A stretch of DNA of 64,000 nt. It comes from Advenella mimigardefordensis DPN7. Lineage in GTDB: Bacteria > Pseudomonadota > Gammaproteobacteria > Burkholderiales > Burkholderiaceae_B. Positions 44,534 through 55,836 of this stretch are shown piece by piece. Positions within the stretch are counted from its first letter, which is position 1. Each line of letters opens with the position of its first letter. The notes under the pieces were generated by a model. That model saw only the letters and a list, made by a program, of their open reading frames with translations, was not told the origin of the DNA and did not search any database. The position numbers and the translations under genes are program-made. Location of the stretch: assembly GCF_000521505.1 (NCBI RefSeq), contig NZ_CP003915.1:3720001-3784000 (forward strand), written 5' to 3'.

Positions 44534-47500
44534 TCAGTCTCTGAAAAACCGGCGATAGATCAGTTCCAGCCCGTTTACGGTGCCCACCTTGATATCGGCC
44601 GACAGGTTCCTGAACAGCCGGTAACTGCCGCGCACTACGGTGCCGGTACCGGCCATGGCCTGTTCGACACTGACCGTCATGCCGTTTTCAAACTTCTTGC
44701 TGGCCATGAAAAACTGCTGGGACAAATCGCTGGACGATTCCTGATTCACGCTTGAAGCCACCGTTTTTTCCGGCAGGATGGTGCCTGATTCACCGATATT
44801 ACCCGAACGGATGGCAATATCGTCCAGCCCCAGCTTGCGATAGAACGGCTCGCCCCCACCCACGATAGATGAACCCACCGAGAACAGCAGAGCCGCATCG
44901 CTGCCACTGCTATCCGGGCCGCGCCCCATCAGCAGCCAGGACAGCTTTTCAACCTCGCTCACGTCAGGATAAGACACCAGATCAATCTTCGGCTTTCTGG
45001 CCGTTCCCACCACCTTGACCCCGGCTTCTACATCCAGGCCGGTGCGCAAGGCTTCGATATCCAGAATCGGATTGGCCAGGTTACCCTGGAAGGTAATGCG
45101 ACCGCGCCGGATCTGCAGGCGCTGCCCATAGGCTTCGATCGCGCCACCACGGGTACGGAACGCACCTACGCCGGTCAGCTGGTTCTTTTCCTGAATCACA
45201 TTCAGCGAACCGACCAGGCCGGAGTCCAGCCCCATGCCCACAATATAAAAACGGGGTCCCAGATCGACAGTGAAATCCAGGCTCAGGTCCAGCGGCGACG
45301 CTTCCTTGACCACCTTGGTCTGACCCGGCTTGAGCACGACCACATCGCCATCGACCGTTGGCACACTGCCCAGAATATCCACACTGGCCCAGCCGGCATC
45401 AGCCGTGACCTTACCCTTGATATCCACTTTCGGCAGAGGCGCATTGATGTCCACATCACCGCTGATCATCACAAACCGGTCGGAGCGCTGAATGATGGGG
45501 TAATGATCGAATACGACCCGGAAATCACCCTTGCTGGTATTCAGATTCCATTTGCCGGTAATACCCAGCGAGCCGTTCTGGGCGGGGGCATTGTCCTCAA
45601 TCCATTTCTTGGTGCGCCACTCATTGGCCGTGATGCGAATCACCGACGGGAAGCGCAGCGTGTTGATCACCACCTGATTGTCGCGCAGGGTGGCCTCCAG
45701 CGTGCCATCGAGCAGGCGGATGCCGTTGTCGATTTCCACAATTTTGACTTTGGAGCCGGAAATCTTGCCGCTGGTCGCCCATTGCCCATTGGCGCGGGAC
45801 TGTGCCGTCACATTCAATGCCACGGCTCCGCCCAAATCCAGCATATCGCCGGTCAACGGTCCCATCCAGCTGATATCGGCCAGGTTACCGTTAAGCGTGA
45901 TTTTTGAGCCGCCGTTCAGATTCGGTGTCAGCCCATTGAACGCAATGGCGCCAGTCCCTTTCAGATTACCTTTGTTCTGGGTATCGAAGGCAATATTCAG
46001 ATTAGCCGTACTGGAGGTGGCGCCGGTTTTGTTGAAATTGGCCCCCACCAGAAAATTGCTCAGCCCCAGCGGAATCGGTGTAGCCGCCGGAATCATGAAA
46101 TCGCCGCTTACCCGTTTCAGGGCGGTCTTGCCGGTGAGCGCACCATCAAAGGCCAGATCCCAATCGAAATCGAGTACCAGCGAGGCTTCCTGTGTGGCCC
46201 CCTTGCGTCGGTCAATAATTCCGGCGTTGGCCGATTGCGCTTCTTTGGCCGCCGGATCAGCCAGCTTTTGCATATCACGAATGAAAGCAGGACTCAGCAC
46301 AAAACGACGAATCGAACCCTTGGTCTGCCACTTGCCATTGCTGCCGGTGGTGCCTTCCTGATTGATCACAATGCTGTGCTTACCCGGCAGGCCGATATTG
46401 ATAGCCGATGGCCCCGCTTCCCAGGCCGGCAGGCCACCCTCTGCTGCGGGCGCAAATGCCAGCGCCCAGGGTTTGTCCTGCTCAACACTGATACCTGCGT
46501 GCTTCACGTCCAGTGCCGAGAGCGTACCGCGCCACCCTTCTATCCCCTGCTCATTTTTGTCCCAGGAACCGTCGGCGGCCAAATGGAAATTCACCGGTGC
46601 CTTGCCCAGCTCCGTGGACTTGCCCTGAGAGAACATGCCTTTCAGATCCAGTGCATGTTTGGCAACCATCCCTTTGATCGTCCCGTCCACAGTCACGCTG
46701 CCCGGCAGTCCCGGCCAGAAGGAAGACAGGGCAGGTGCGTCCACGTCCAGCGTCAGCACGCTGTCGGCTTCACCGAAAGCTCCCTTGCTGCGTATCTTGT
46801 TGCTACCCAGAACCACATCGAGATTGGCAGCGGGCACGCGGAAGGCATTTAAATCGATGCCGGCAGCGCCCTGCCCACCCAGAGCCAGATCGCGCACCGC
46901 CAGGTCTACAGACCCGGCCAGTGGCTTGTCGTTCCAGATACTGCCCTTGTCAAACTGGCCCTTGATCGTCGCGGATTTGATGGCCGCGGGCGAAAACATA
47001 TCAACATCGGCCGTCAGGTCGGTACTGAGCAGGGTGTTGGGAATACTGTCTGCCATCAGCTTGCTGACCGGCAGGGCTTTGGCATAAACCCGCGCGTGCA
47101 GCCTGTCGGATCCATCCTCTCCACTCTTGGGCGAAACCATTGCCTCCAGGGTCAGCAAGGCACCATCGCGCAGGGCCAGATCCGCTTTGGCATCGCGCAG
47201 CAACAGCGGGGTTGCCATGTCCAGGCTCACATCCGCATTCAGATGTGATTTTTCTCCGGTGGCGCTGGCCGTCACAACATAGCCATCCTGCACCTCGGGC
47301 GTTTTCTGCTGCTCTATGTCAAGTGCAATAGTGTCAAAATCAAGCGGTACCGGGGTTTTGAAAGGCAATACACCGGTGCCGTCGGTGCGTTCAATATGCA
47401 CCGAGCCGGTCAGCATCTGGTTGAACGCCAGGTCCCAGTCTGCGTCCAGCGTGATGTCCTTGTCGGCCACGTTGGCAGCCTTGCGCTTATCGCCGTCCTT

Positions 47501-50500
47501 GTCCGCCGCATCGGTCTTTTTGTTTTCAGCCGCTGCGGCTGCCAGCGCCTTGCTCGCGGCCTGTGTGGCCGCCTGCGCGGCTGCCGGGTTGTCGGCTGCA
47601 AACGCCTTTTGCAGATTCATCAGGTATTGCGGATTGATCACCAGATCCTTGATCTGACCTTTGGTCTGCCACTGGTTGCCATTACCGCCAGACTCGCCGG
47701 GCACGATCTGCGCACTGCGATGCTCGGGCAGATCCAGCAGGAACCGCGAAGCGGTGGTGGCCCACTGCATGGGGTGCTGCCCATCGTCCGGCAGGAACGA
47801 CAGCGACATGGGGCTTTGCTGCTGCAAGCGCAATTCGGTGTGACGCAAATTCAAATTGTCCAGCACGCCCACCCAGCCTTCCTGGCCGCCTTCCACTTTA
47901 TCCCAGGCACCCTGAATATCCAGACCAAACACCACCGGCGCCTTGCCCAGCGCGCGGCTGGGCGCCTGCGCATACATGCCGTACAGTTGCGCATGATGAT
48001 TGGTCACACGGCCATCCACAACGGCATTAAGCAGCGCACTGCCCGGCAGAGAAGGCCAGAAATTATCCAGCGCCGGTGCGTTCACGTCCAGATACAGCTG
48101 ACTGGCATCCTGCCCGAACCCGCCATGCGCCGTAATCCGGTTATTACCCAGCGTAAGGTCCACATCGGTATCGCTCACCTGCAGCTTGTCCAGATTCGGC
48201 TTGATGCTGCGATCGGCCTGCTGCTGCTCCGGCTGCTGATCGAAAATGCCCGCCAGATGAACCTTGCTGAGTATGCTGCCGGCCAGCGGCTTGTTGTTCC
48301 ATGTACTGCCCTGGGTGAATTTTGCATTCACATCCACATCGGCAATCTCACGCTTGCCGGGCAGCGTATCGGCCACCAGCGCTACCGTGCCGTTCAGCAG
48401 CGAGGCCGGTGTGGCGCCTGCCGAGAGGGCCTGCAGATTCAGCGCCCGCAAGCCAATATTGGCCGTCAGTCTGTCGGTGCCTTCGCTCACGCCGGCAATC
48501 GTCTCAAAGTCTGCCTGAACGGCTGCGCCATCGGTCAGTGCCAGCTGCAACTTGCCATCACGCAACGGAATCACATTTGCCATTGCCAGATTCAACTGGG
48601 TATCCAGGCTGGACTGTGGCCCCTGCCCCTGCGCTGCAATCGCCAGCACGGCATTTTTTTCGTCCTGCCGCGTTTCATTCAGCTTGATGTTCAGCGTCTC
48701 AAAATCCAGCGGGATTTTCTGCACCAGCGGTACAAAGCGATCGCCTGCCGTGCGCTGAAGATTAACCTCGCCCTGCAGGCCATTTTCCGTGGCAATATTC
48801 CAGTTGCCATCAAACACGATATCCGGAAAACTGCCGGCGGTTTTTTGCGCCAGCGCCCGGGCTGCGGCATCGCGCGAAGCCTTGTCGCCCGTTGCAGCCG
48901 TGGCACTGTTTGCCGTTGTGTTTGCCGTTGCATTGGCTAGCTGTGCACTGTCTGCTGTCATTTTGGCAATCTCGTCCATCAGCTTGTCGCTGATGGTCAG
49001 ATTGGTGAATGACCCCGCAGTGGTTATACCCTGCGCATTGCCGCTGGCTTTGTCCAGCTTGAGTCGCGCTTCCGGGCCACCCGGCAGCGTCAGACCCAGC
49101 ACACCAGGCCCTGCCGCCCAGCTATTTTGCACGCCGGTCGCATTCGGGCTGAACAACAAGGGCAGCGGATCGCGCTCGCGCACGCGCACCCCGGCATGCA
49201 CCAGGTTCAATGCAGCCACTTCGCCTTCCCAGCCATCAATGCCATCGGCCAATGCGTGCCACTTTCCGTTGATGGTGGCCGACAGATCCAGCGGCGCCTT
49301 GCCCAGCGTTTTCGCATCGCCCTGATTCACCTTGCCGCTGATATCCAGCGCATGCTCGGCAATCGTGCCGGCCAGTGTGCCGGTAAACTTGGCCGTACCA
49401 TTCACGCCTTCAGCCAGTTCACCCAGTTTCGGCGCATCCACCCCCAGACGCAGAACACTTTCCTGCTGCCCGAAACTACCCGAGGTCGTGATACTGTTGT
49501 CACCCAGCTTCAGATCAATATCGGCCTTGCGAATATTCAGGCGACTCAGATCCACCTGAGTGGTCGCTGTCTGTATTGCATCTGTGTTGGCGGCCTGTTC
49601 CTGCGCCTTCTGCAGTGCATCCTCGCCACTTGCCGTGGTAACGGTCTTGCCTTCCTGCTGCGCCTTGCGGGCTGCAGCGGCTTTAAGGTTATCGGTCACC
49701 GCCTGGGCCATTTGTTCGCCGTCCACAATCCGGCGCTGCGTAATGACGCCCTGCGAATCAATATCGATATCCAGGTCGGCGGCCAGCGGTGTGCCCTGCA
49801 AGCGACTTTCACTATCAACCGTACCTTTCAGTTGCAATCCCTGAAGGTTGGACAGGCCCAGCACGTCTGCCACAAATGTCATATCACTGGTTAAGACTGA
49901 ATCCGCCGTGCCACCGCTACCCTTGAGCGTCAGCCGCTGGCTGGCAAAAGAGCCCGACAGACGATCCGATTCGCCCGCGCCCGCTTTTTCTTTCTTGTCC
50001 AGTTTCAATTGCAGGCCGGAGGTGTCGCCCAGTTTCAGGTCCACATCGGCCTGATTCAGCGGAACCCCACCACCCATCACGCCCAGATTCAGTTTGGCAT
50101 CTACCTGTGCCCCCTGGCCGCTGCCCTGCAGGGCCACGCCGAGCTTTTCCAGATCGCCGGCCACCTGCGTATGCAGATCGAACGTGCAATCACGCTGCTG
50201 CAGCGCGCCTGTGAGCACGCCTCCAATCTGCACGAACTGGCTCAAGCATACCGGCGACTGCTGGTTCTGCGTCGCCAGTTTCGCCGTCAGATCCAGCTTC
50301 ATGGGGTAAGGACTTTTGATGGATTCGATTTCCAGCGTACCGTTCAGATCAACCTCGGACTGCGGATGCGAGACGTGTACGCTTTTGAGCGTGCCTTTGG
50401 CGTGCTGATCAATGATCAGCAAATCGGCGACACTGAAATTGCTCAGCCCCACCGGCAGACCGGACCCATCGGGCATCAGCAGCGCAAAATCGCCCACATC

Positions 50501-50920
50501 CAGCCGATCCACCTGTATGCCTACCGGAATACCCGGCATTTCGAATGGCTTGGCCTCTTCAGGAGCGGGCTCGGGTGTTTCCAGCGGCAGCAGCTTGACG
50601 TCCAGATCGGCTACACTCATCTGCTCAACACGCAAGGTGCGCTTGAACAATTTGAGCCAGTCTACTTTCAGCACCGCTTCCTTGCCGGTAATTTTGATCT
50701 CGGGGGTATCAATCAGCAGCCGATCCAGCGCAATACCACTCCATAGGGTGCCGCGCACATTGGTGAGTTCGCCGCCCATCTGACTCATCACCGTATTGAG
50801 CAGCCAGCGGCTGCCCGGGTTGGTGCCCATAAACCAGAATACAAAAGCGCAGAGCCCGATCAGCAACGTCAGCACAATGGGTTTCCAGCGCAGATACCAG
50901 CGCAAATATTTCATTTTCAT
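44534..50920 (-). CDS. tamB: Translocation and assembly module subunit TamB (enlarged, internally repeated)
   Basis: A 2128-residue AsmA-like lipid-transfer/OMP-assembly protein, far longer than E. coli TamB (~1260). One N-terminal membrane anchor (residues ~14-33) is followed by periplasmic beta-rich sequence and the conserved C-terminal TamB domain ([33 protein letters not shown], ending [12 protein letters not shown]). A unit of ~450 residues occurs three times: matching LGKAP-...-GWxG segments fall near residues 540, 990 and 1437, each preceded by PLAG/PLAA and LxLxVxAP strands. The ATG shares one base with the tamA stop (TGATG), so the two are coupled. Confidence 0.92.
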   Translation of the reverse strand: MKMKYLRWYLRWKPIVLTLLIGLCAFVFWFMGTNPGSRWLLNTVMSQMGGELTNVRGTLWSGIALDRLLIDTPEIKITGKEAVLKVDWLKLFKRTLRVEQMSVADLDVKLLPLETPEPAPEEAKPFEMPGIPVGIQVDRLDVGDFALLMPDGSGLPVGLSNFSVADLLIIDQHAKGTLKSVHVSHPQSEVDLNGTLEIESIKSPYPMKLDLTAKLATQNQQSPVCLSQFVQIGGVLTGALQQRDCTFDLHTQVAGDLEKLGVALQGSGQGAQVDAKLNLGVMGGGVPLNQADVDLKLGDTSGLQLKLDKKEKAGAGESDRLSGSFASQRLTLKGSGGTADSVLTSDMTFVADVLGLSNLQGLQLKGTVDSESRLQGTPLAADLDIDIDSQGVITQRRIVDGEQMAQAVTDNLKAAAARKAQQEGKTVTTASGEDALQKAQEQAANTDAIQTATTQVDLSRLNIRKADIDLKLGDNSITTSGSFGQQESVLRLGVDAPKLGELAEGVNGTAKFTGTLAGTIAEHALDISGKVNQGDAKTLGKAPLDLSATINGKWHALADGIDGWEGEVAALNLVHAGVRVRERDPLPLLFSPNATGVQNSWAAGPGVLGLTLPGGPEARLKLDKASGNAQGITTAGSFTNLTISDKLMDEIAKMTADSAQLANATANTTANSATAATGDKASRDAAARALAQKTAGSFPDIVFDGNWNIATENGLQGEVNLQRTAGDRFVPLVQKIPLDFETLNIKLNETRQDEKNAVLAIAAQGQGPQSSLDTQLNLAMANVIPLRDGKLQLALTDGAAVQADFETIAGVSEGTDRLTANIGLRALNLQALSAGATPASLLNGTVALVADTLPGKREIADVDVNAKFTQGSTWNNKPLAGSILSKVHLAGIFDQQPEQQQADRSIKPNLDKLQVSDTDVDLTLGNNRITAHGGFGQDASQLYLDVNAPALDNFWPSLPGSALLNAVVDGRVTNHHAQLYGMYAQAPSRALGKAPVVFGLDIQGAWDKVEGGQEGWVGVLDNLNLRHTELRLQQQSPMSLSFLPDDGQHPMQWATTASRFLLDLPEHRSAQIVPGESGGNGNQWQTKGQIKDLVINPQYLMNLQKAFAADNPAAAQAATQAASKALAAAAAENKKTDAADKDGDKRKAANVADKDITLDADWDLAFNQMLTGSVHIERTDGTGVLPFKTPVPLDFDTIALDIEQQKTPEVQDGYVVTASATGEKSHLNADVSLDMATPLLLRDAKADLALRDGALLTLEAMVSPKSGEDGSDRLHARVYAKALPVSKLMADSIPNTLLSTDLTADVDMFSPAAIKSATIKGQFDKGSIWNDKPLAGSVDLAVRDLALGGQGAAGIDLNAFRVPAANLDVVLGSNKIRSKGAFGEADSVLTLDVDAPALSSFWPGLPGSVTVDGTIKGMVAKHALDLKGMFSQGKSTELGKAPVNFHLAADGSWDKNEQGIEGWRGTLSALDVKHAGISVEQDKPWALAFAPAAEGGLPAWEAGPSAINIGLPGKHSIVINQEGTTGSNGKWQTKGSIRRFVLSPAFIRDMQKLADPAAKEAQSANAGIIDRRKGATQEASLVLDFDWDLAFDGALTGKTALKRVSGDFMIPAATPIPLGLSNFLVGANFNKTGATSSTANLNIAFDTQNKGNLKGTGAIAFNGLTPNLNGGSKITLNGNLADISWMGPLTGDMLDLGGAVALNVTAQSRANGQWATSGKISGSKVKIVEIDNGIRLLDGTLEATLRDNQVVINTLRFPSVIRITANEWRTKKWIEDNAPAQNGSLGITGKWNLNTSKGDFRVVFDHYPIIQRSDRFVMISGDVDINAPLPKVDIKGKVTADAGWASVDILGSVPTVDGDVVVLKPGQTKVVKEASPLDLSLDFTVDLGPRFYIVGMGLDSGLVGSLNVIQEKNQLTGVGAFRTRGGAIEAYGQRLQIRRGRITFQGNLANPILDIEALRTGLDVEAGVKVVGTARKPKIDLVSYPDVSEVEKLSWLLMGRGPDSSGSDAALLFSVGSSIVGGGEPFYRKLGLDDIAIRSGNIGESGTILPEKTVASSVNQESSSDLSQQFFMASKKFENGMTVSVEQAMAGTGTVVRGSYRLFRNLSADIKVGTVNGLELIYRRFFRD

Positions 50921-52701
50921 CAGAATGCCACTCCCAATGAAAAGTGTAGCCGCAAGCTGCGATCACGCTGGCCATACGCCAGATCCAGAAAAAGCGGACC
51001 GGCCGGCGTCTTGATCCTGGCGCCCACGCCGTAGCCCACATGCAGCTTCATTTTATTGAACGCCTCTGCCGCATCACCGGCATCAATAAACACGCCCATC
51101 CCGAAACGATCATCAAAGTAACGCATATATTCAACGCTTACCACTGCCAGCGAGCGATCACCTACAACCGCATCGCCCGCACTTTTACCGATAGCATTGT
51201 ATTTATAGCCGCGAATGGAACGCGCACCGCCGGTCCGGTAACCGAAGTCATCGGGAATCCGCATACCACTGGAACCAAACACCTGCCCCACTTCGCCACG
51301 CATGGTCAGAACATCGCGCCGGCCTATCGGCCACCACTGTTGCGCACGCAGTCCAACCCGGCTGAAGGGTTCGCCCTTATCCAGGGTCACACCGGCGCCC
51401 AGACCCAGGGCAATCAGATTGCCTTCGCGAGGATCATATTTACTGTCAACATCGCGCCGCAGAAAATCCCAGGTGGCCACCAATGATGGCAGACGATAAC
51501 GGTCCTCGCCTTCGCGTTTGACTGAGTCGTAAGCGGCCAGCACGCCCCAGTTCGATTCATAATCGACCCGGCTGGCTTCATCCAGCTTGAACTCCAGCTT
51601 GCGCTTCCAGCCCAGTGCATAACGCATCACATCTTCATTCTGAATATCAGAATGACGGAACATCACACCGACGCTATCTTTACTGCCGTCCAGATTCGGC
51701 GGCAAATTAAAATCCAGATAGGCGCGCTGCAGCTTGGCGTTCACTGCCGCGCCGGTTTCCATAATCAGCGGCTGGCCAAACACCACGTTCTGCTTGTACA
51801 TGATCTCGGCGCCCGGCCCCACTGAATCGTCTATCCCCAGCGAGCCGGCCAGTGAACGCGCCGGCGCCTCATTCACCCGTACCGATACCGGCAGTTCAAC
51901 CGCATCCTGGGCATAGACTTCATCGCCAGGCGGTTTTTTCAGGGTCACAAATGCACCGCGAAAGAAATTGGTAGACTGAATCTGCTGCTGCCAGGTATCC
52001 AGCTGTTCCTGGGAAAAACGCTGGCCCGGTGTGTATTTGATATAGCGACGAATCAGGCTGTCGGGCACCCGTCGCAAACCCACCACTTCGGTATGCCCCA
52101 GCGTGACGGCGGGACCGCTATCGACGGTGGTCTCGGTTTCAACGCTGGCCGCTTCGGGATTGACCACGGCCTGCGAATGCGTCATGCGGGCCAGATAAAA
52201 ATCATTGGCCGCCACGCCATCCAGCATATTGGACTTGGCGTTACTCCACTGCTCGTTCAGAAAATCCTTGCCTACCGGCAGGCCCCAATCCTTGCGCAAC
52301 TGTGACACACGATCGTTAAAGCGCGGGGTGGCAATACTGCCGGTAAAATTATTCGTGACCGAGGTGACTTTGGAGATCTTGCCGGGATCAATGGAAATAT
52401 CCCAGGTTTCACCACCCACATCTTCACCCACTTCCAATGTCACATCGGGTGCAAAATAGCCACGGGTGGCCAGCGCAGACATCACCGCTTCACGACCCTT
52501 GCGACGGATCCGGTCGGCCTCGCCCGAGTCCTGATCATCGGCCATGCGTACCACAGCTGAAATACCCTTGTTTACGGCATCCAGCGCTTCAGGGTTCAGC
52601 CCGCTGGGATCAATAATCACTTCCGGTTTTTGTGCCGAAACCTGACCGATACCGGTCAACAATAAAATCGTTGTAAGAAAACAAGCTTTGTTCAATCGCA
52701 T
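50920..52701 (-). CDS. tamA: Translocation and assembly module subunit TamA (Omp85 family)
   Basis: A 593-residue outer-membrane protein. The signal peptide ends near VSA-QKPEVI. Periplasmic POTRA domains fill residues ~25-270 (VEVVGLRRVPDSLIRRYIKYTPGQRFSQEQLD is the last), and a 16-stranded Omp85 barrel follows, with the lid-loop region RTGGARSIRGYKYN and the C-terminal strand SLRLHFSLGVAF ending in Phe. It works with TamB in inserting outer-membrane proteins and in lipid transport. It lies 17 bases behind apbC. Confidence 0.95.
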   Translation of the reverse strand: MRLNKACFLTTILLLTGIGQVSAQKPEVIIDPSGLNPEALDAVNKGISAVVRMADDQDSGEADRIRRKGREAVMSALATRGYFAPDVTLEVGEDVGGETWDISIDPGKISKVTSVTNNFTGSIATPRFNDRVSQLRKDWGLPVGKDFLNEQWSNAKSNMLDGVAANDFYLARMTHSQAVVNPEAASVETETTVDSGPAVTLGHTEVVGLRRVPDSLIRRYIKYTPGQRFSQEQLDTWQQQIQSTNFFRGAFVTLKKPPGDEVYAQDAVELPVSVRVNEAPARSLAGSLGIDDSVGPGAEIMYKQNVVFGQPLIMETGAAVNAKLQRAYLDFNLPPNLDGSKDSVGVMFRHSDIQNEDVMRYALGWKRKLEFKLDEASRVDYESNWGVLAAYDSVKREGEDRYRLPSLVATWDFLRRDVDSKYDPREGNLIALGLGAGVTLDKGEPFSRVGLRAQQWWPIGRRDVLTMRGEVGQVFGSSGMRIPDDFGYRTGGARSIRGYKYNAIGKSAGDAVVGDRSLAVVSVEYMRYFDDRFGMGVFIDAGDAAEAFNKMKLHVGYGVGARIKTPAGPLFLDLAYGQRDRSLRLHFSLGVAF

Positions 52702-52718
52702 TGGTCCATTCAGCGCTT

Positions 52719-53813
52719 TTATTTCTTCAGGTTTTCAACGACCACAGAGGGAAAGCGACCCGCCATATCTTTGGGCAGAGCCGCGACAGCCACCGCAACA
52801 CGCCGGGCCAGTTCACGATAAAGCCCCGCGGCTTCGCTATTGGGGTCACTGGCAACGGTAGGCGTACCTGCATCCGTCTGTTCGCGAATGCTTTTTGCCA
52901 GCGGCAAGGCGCCCAGCCATGGCACGTTCAGTTCCCGGGCCATGTGTTTGCCGCCATCCTCACCAAAAATAGCTTCGGCATGACCGCAATGCGAACAAAT
53001 ATGCATTGCCATGTTTTCCACGACACCCAGAATCGGAATATTCATTTTTTCGAACATGCGCAAACCCTTGCGGGCATCCAGTAGCGCAATATCCTGAGGC
53101 GTGGTCACGATAATGGCGCCGACCACCGGTACCTTTTGCGCCAGCGTGAGTGCAATATCACCCGTGCCCGGCGGCATATCGATAATCAGATAATCAAGAT
53201 CGGGCCAGTTGGTCTGGCGCAGCAATTGCTCCAGCGCCTGCGTCACCATGGGGCCGCGCCAGATCGCCGGCGAATCGGCATCGATCAGAAAACCGATAGA
53301 GTTGACAGTGATCCCATGTGCACGCAGCGGTTCCATGGTCTTGCCATCATTGGACACCGGCTTGCCCGATACGCCCATGATCAGCGGCTGGCTGGGGCCA
53401 TAAATGTCGGCATCCAGAATACCGACCCGCGCGCCGCTTTGCGCCAGCGCAATCGCCAGGTTGGCGCTGGTCGTGCTTTTGCCGACGCCACCCTTGCCCG
53501 AAGCCACAGCAATAATATTTTTAACCGACGCAATGGGCTTGAGCCCGCTTTGCACAGCATGTGCCTTTACCGTATCGCTGAACTGCAGCGTCAATTGCTG
53601 CGCGCCGGCTTGTCTGGCGGCAGCCTGCAACTGTTCGGTCAGAGAAGCTCTGACGGCGGGGCTGGTCACATAGCCTGGCTCGACACGCACCGTTGCGCCC
53701 GTTCCCGACAGTGTGATATCGGACTCCTTCAGCGCCGGCACCACCGGCGTACCGGCAACCGGATCTACCACAGACCGTAACGCCTCCAAAAGGGCTTTTG
53801 ACGACAAACTCAT
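52719..53813 (-). CDS. apbC: Iron-sulfur cluster carrier ATPase ApbC/Mrp
   Basis: A 364-residue P-loop protein that carries Fe-S clusters to apoproteins. An N-terminal MIP18/DUF59-like domain (residues 1-90) precedes the deviant Walker A GKGGVGKSTTSAN; the cluster-binding CxxC is in HICSHCGHAEAIFG. ATG at 53813 is chosen over a TTG 15 bases upstream. It is first in a minus-strand series with tamA and tamB. In many relatives it faces metG directly; here ~8 kb of accessory genes lie between them. Confidence 0.95.
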   Translation of the reverse strand: MSLSSKALLEALRSVVDPVAGTPVVPALKESDITLSGTGATVRVEPGYVTSPAVRASLTEQLQAAARQAGAQQLTLQFSDTVKAHAVQSGLKPIASVKNIIAVASGKGGVGKSTTSANLAIALAQSGARVGILDADIYGPSQPLIMGVSGKPVSNDGKTMEPLRAHGITVNSIGFLIDADSPAIWRGPMVTQALEQLLRQTNWPDLDYLIIDMPPGTGDIALTLAQKVPVVGAIIVTTPQDIALLDARKGLRMFEKMNIPILGVVENMAMHICSHCGHAEAIFGEDGGKHMARELNVPWLGALPLAKSIREQTDAGTPTVASDPNSEAAGLYRELARRVAVAVAALPKDMAGRFPSVVVENLKK

Positions 53814-54287
53814 TTCAACTCGCTGCAATTGATACTATATTTAGGGGTGTGATGGCCTTAATGATAACGTTTAATGGGCTTGCACATTGTTAAAATCTGT
53901 GTGGGAGAGGGATATCCTGTCTATGGCGCGGCCCCCGACGCTTGTCGCCACAAAGGCCAAAAGGATCCGCCAGGCTGGCCCATGAAGGCGCCTCCGATCA
54001 GGGTGCCCACACATCAGCACCATAAGCGATGCCCTGCGCCCCCGGCAGATTACGGTTGTTCGATCACACTTGTTTTACTCGCCGCCCAGCCTGCATCGCC
54101 CGCCCGCCTTCACAGCCGTAACATCTTTTTGAAATCTTTTGGCATATCCGCCTGTGATACAGCCTTGAATTTTCCTGAAAAAACCCTACTATAGATAAAA
54201 ACAAACCAAGCAAAATCAATTGCTTGTGTACAATAAGTCATAACGAATGCTTATTGGCGCTTCCCACATACAAGGATCTGACCACTT
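53814..54287. other. Non-coding gap beside apbC
   Basis: About 470 bases. A minus-strand promoter for apbC may be TTAAGG-16-TATAGT (53861-53834). Open frames here have neither a ribosome binding site nor a recognisable domain. A plus-strand promoter is described separately. Confidence 0.35.
54165..54192 (+). promoter_or_regulatory. Candidate promoter of the small membrane protein gene
   Basis: TTGAAT (54165-54170) and TACTAT (54187-54192) are 16 bases apart, ~95 bases before the start at 54288. Confidence 0.4.
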
Positions 54288-54575
54288 ATGAACGATTTTC
54301 TGGACCGGTTTTTCAAAGCACTGCTATTTGGTGTGATCACCATTGCAGGCCTTGTCATGGCCGCGGTGTTCCTGGTCTCTGCAGCCATTGCAGTGGGGCT
54401 GTTCTATATTATTGCGAAGGTGCGCGGCAAACCGTTCGTCGCCCGCGAATACTGGAAAACAACCTCTACCCGCGCCCGCCAGACTCAGTCTGAATTTTCC
54501 GAAAAATTCAAAAAACCGGGTAATTTCTCTCGCAAACCCGATATCACAGATGTGGAAATACGGGAAATAAAATAA
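54288..54575 (+). CDS. Small membrane protein of unknown function
   Basis: A 95-residue protein, not recognised. Residues ~9-45 are strongly hydrophobic and could form one long or two short membrane helices (LLFGVITIAGLVMAAVFLV and AIAVGLFYIIAKV); the remaining C-terminal half is basic and polar, presumably cytoplasmic. AAGGA lies a little far (12 bases) before the ATG. Base composition is like that of its neighbours. It seems to be a single-gene unit. Confidence 0.6.
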   Translation: MNDFLDRFFKALLFGVITIAGLVMAAVFLVSAAIAVGLFYIIAKVRGKPFVAREYWKTTSTRARQTQSEFSEKFKKPGNFSRKPDITDVEIREIK

Positions 54576-54657
54576 ACACCGGGCAAGCCAATCAAGATTG
54601 CACTTGCCATCACCCTTGGCATTTCCGCCCTTGTCATTTCACACCGCTCGTGTCATT

Positions 54658-55560
54658 TCAACCGCTGAACTTCTCGCGATACAACTCGCGAGCCCAGTCA
54701 ATAAAAACACGAACGCGCGGCGACAACTGGCGGTGAAACGGATACAGCGCGCACACGGGCAAGTCCGGACATGGCCAGTCGGCCAGCACCTGCACCAGCC
54801 TGCCCGCACGCAAATGTGCTTCCAGCCGGAAACGCGGCACCTGAATCAGGCCACAGCCGGCCAGGGCTGCGCTGGTATAACATTCTGCATCGCTCACAGA
54901 CATCCAGCCGCTGGCTTCGAACTGCGTTTCCTGGCCATCCATCATCACAGAGAACGGATAGCGACTGTCATTGCCCCGCGAGAAAAAACCAATTGCCTGA
55001 TGCTGCGGTAGCTCACCCGGATGCGCAGGCGTCCCGTAGCGGGATAAATAGTCGGGGCTGGCGCAGATAATCTGCGGCATATCTGCCAGTTTTCGGACTA
55101 CCAGCGACGAATCACGCGGCTGTCCGGCGCGCACCACGCAGTCGATGCCTTCGCGAACCAGATGCACCAGACGGTCACCGCTGCTGATCACCACATCAAT
55201 ATGCGGATAACGCGCGCGAAACTCGCTTATGCGCGGCAGGATGATCTTCGTCGCATGCGCCCCGTGCAGGTCCAGCCGCAGCGTCCCATGGGGGTTACTC
55301 ACATGCGTGCTCAGTGAGGTCTCTGCATCTTCCAGTTCGGCCAGCACCCGTTTGCTGCGCTCATAGAAAGCCTGGCCATCCAGCGTAGGAGCCACCTGAC
55401 GCGTGGTGCGATCCAGCAGCCGCGCGCCCAACCGCTTTTCCAGTTCCTTGATAGCATGGGTGGCCGTTGCCCGCGGCAGATTCAGCGCCCCCGCCGCCTC
55501 AGTAAAACTGCCCAGCTCCACAATTCGAATAAAGAGCTGCATCGCATCGAAGCGGTCCAT
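54658..55560 (-). CDS. LysR-family transcriptional regulator
   Basis: A 300-residue regulator. The N-terminal helix-turn-helix is FTEAAGALNLPRATATHAIKELEKRLGARLLDRTTR and the C-terminal ~210 residues are the effector-binding domain. It belongs to the large AaeR/DmlR-like group common in betaproteobacteria. Of two ATGs, the second (55560), starting MDRFDAMQLF, fits the family. It diverges from an SDR gene across a 276-base region that contains a hexanucleotide repeat, and probably regulates that gene. Confidence 0.9.
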   Translation of the reverse strand: MDRFDAMQLFIRIVELGSFTEAAGALNLPRATATHAIKELEKRLGARLLDRTTRQVAPTLDGQAFYERSKRVLAELEDAETSLSTHVSNPHGTLRLDLHGAHATKIILPRISEFRARYPHIDVVISSGDRLVHLVREGIDCVVRAGQPRDSSLVVRKLADMPQIICASPDYLSRYGTPAHPGELPQHQAIGFFSRGNDSRYPFSVMMDGQETQFEASGWMSVSDAECYTSAALAGCGLIQVPRFRLEAHLRAGRLVQVLADWPCPDLPVCALYPFHRQLSPRVRVFIDWARELYREKFSG

Positions 55561-55718
55561 ATGCATTCCATTGTTGATGTTTTTTGAATTAACTAGCCAA
55601 TTTCACCCCATTTATCCATGAGACGTCAATCGATATGATGTTATTCGTCGCAGTCGCATATCACGAGTGTAATCACCGCCCTATCCGGCAACACCTCCCC
55701 GCGAAGGCATAGTCCATT

Positions 55719-55810
55719 AACAACAACAACAACATCAACATCAACAACATCAACAACATCAACATCAACATCAACATCAACATCAACATCAACATCAACA
55801 TCAATATCAT
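55719..55810. repeat. Hexanucleotide tandem repeat (AACATC)n
   Basis: Eight perfect copies of AACATC at 55755-55802, flanked by (CAA)n and decayed ATC/AAC units from 55719 to ~55830. It lies in the LysR-SDR intergenic region and ends ~25 bases before the SDR start codon. Copy-number change would alter spacing, not frame. On the opposite strand it translates as Val-Asp repeats, which is not a real gene. Confidence 0.85.
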
Positions 55811-55836
55811 CAACCTCATCATTCAAGGACATCACG

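Noticed and set aside
47396..48940. 514-codon open frame on the plus strand
   Set aside because: Antisense shadow of tamB without a domain or ribosome binding site.
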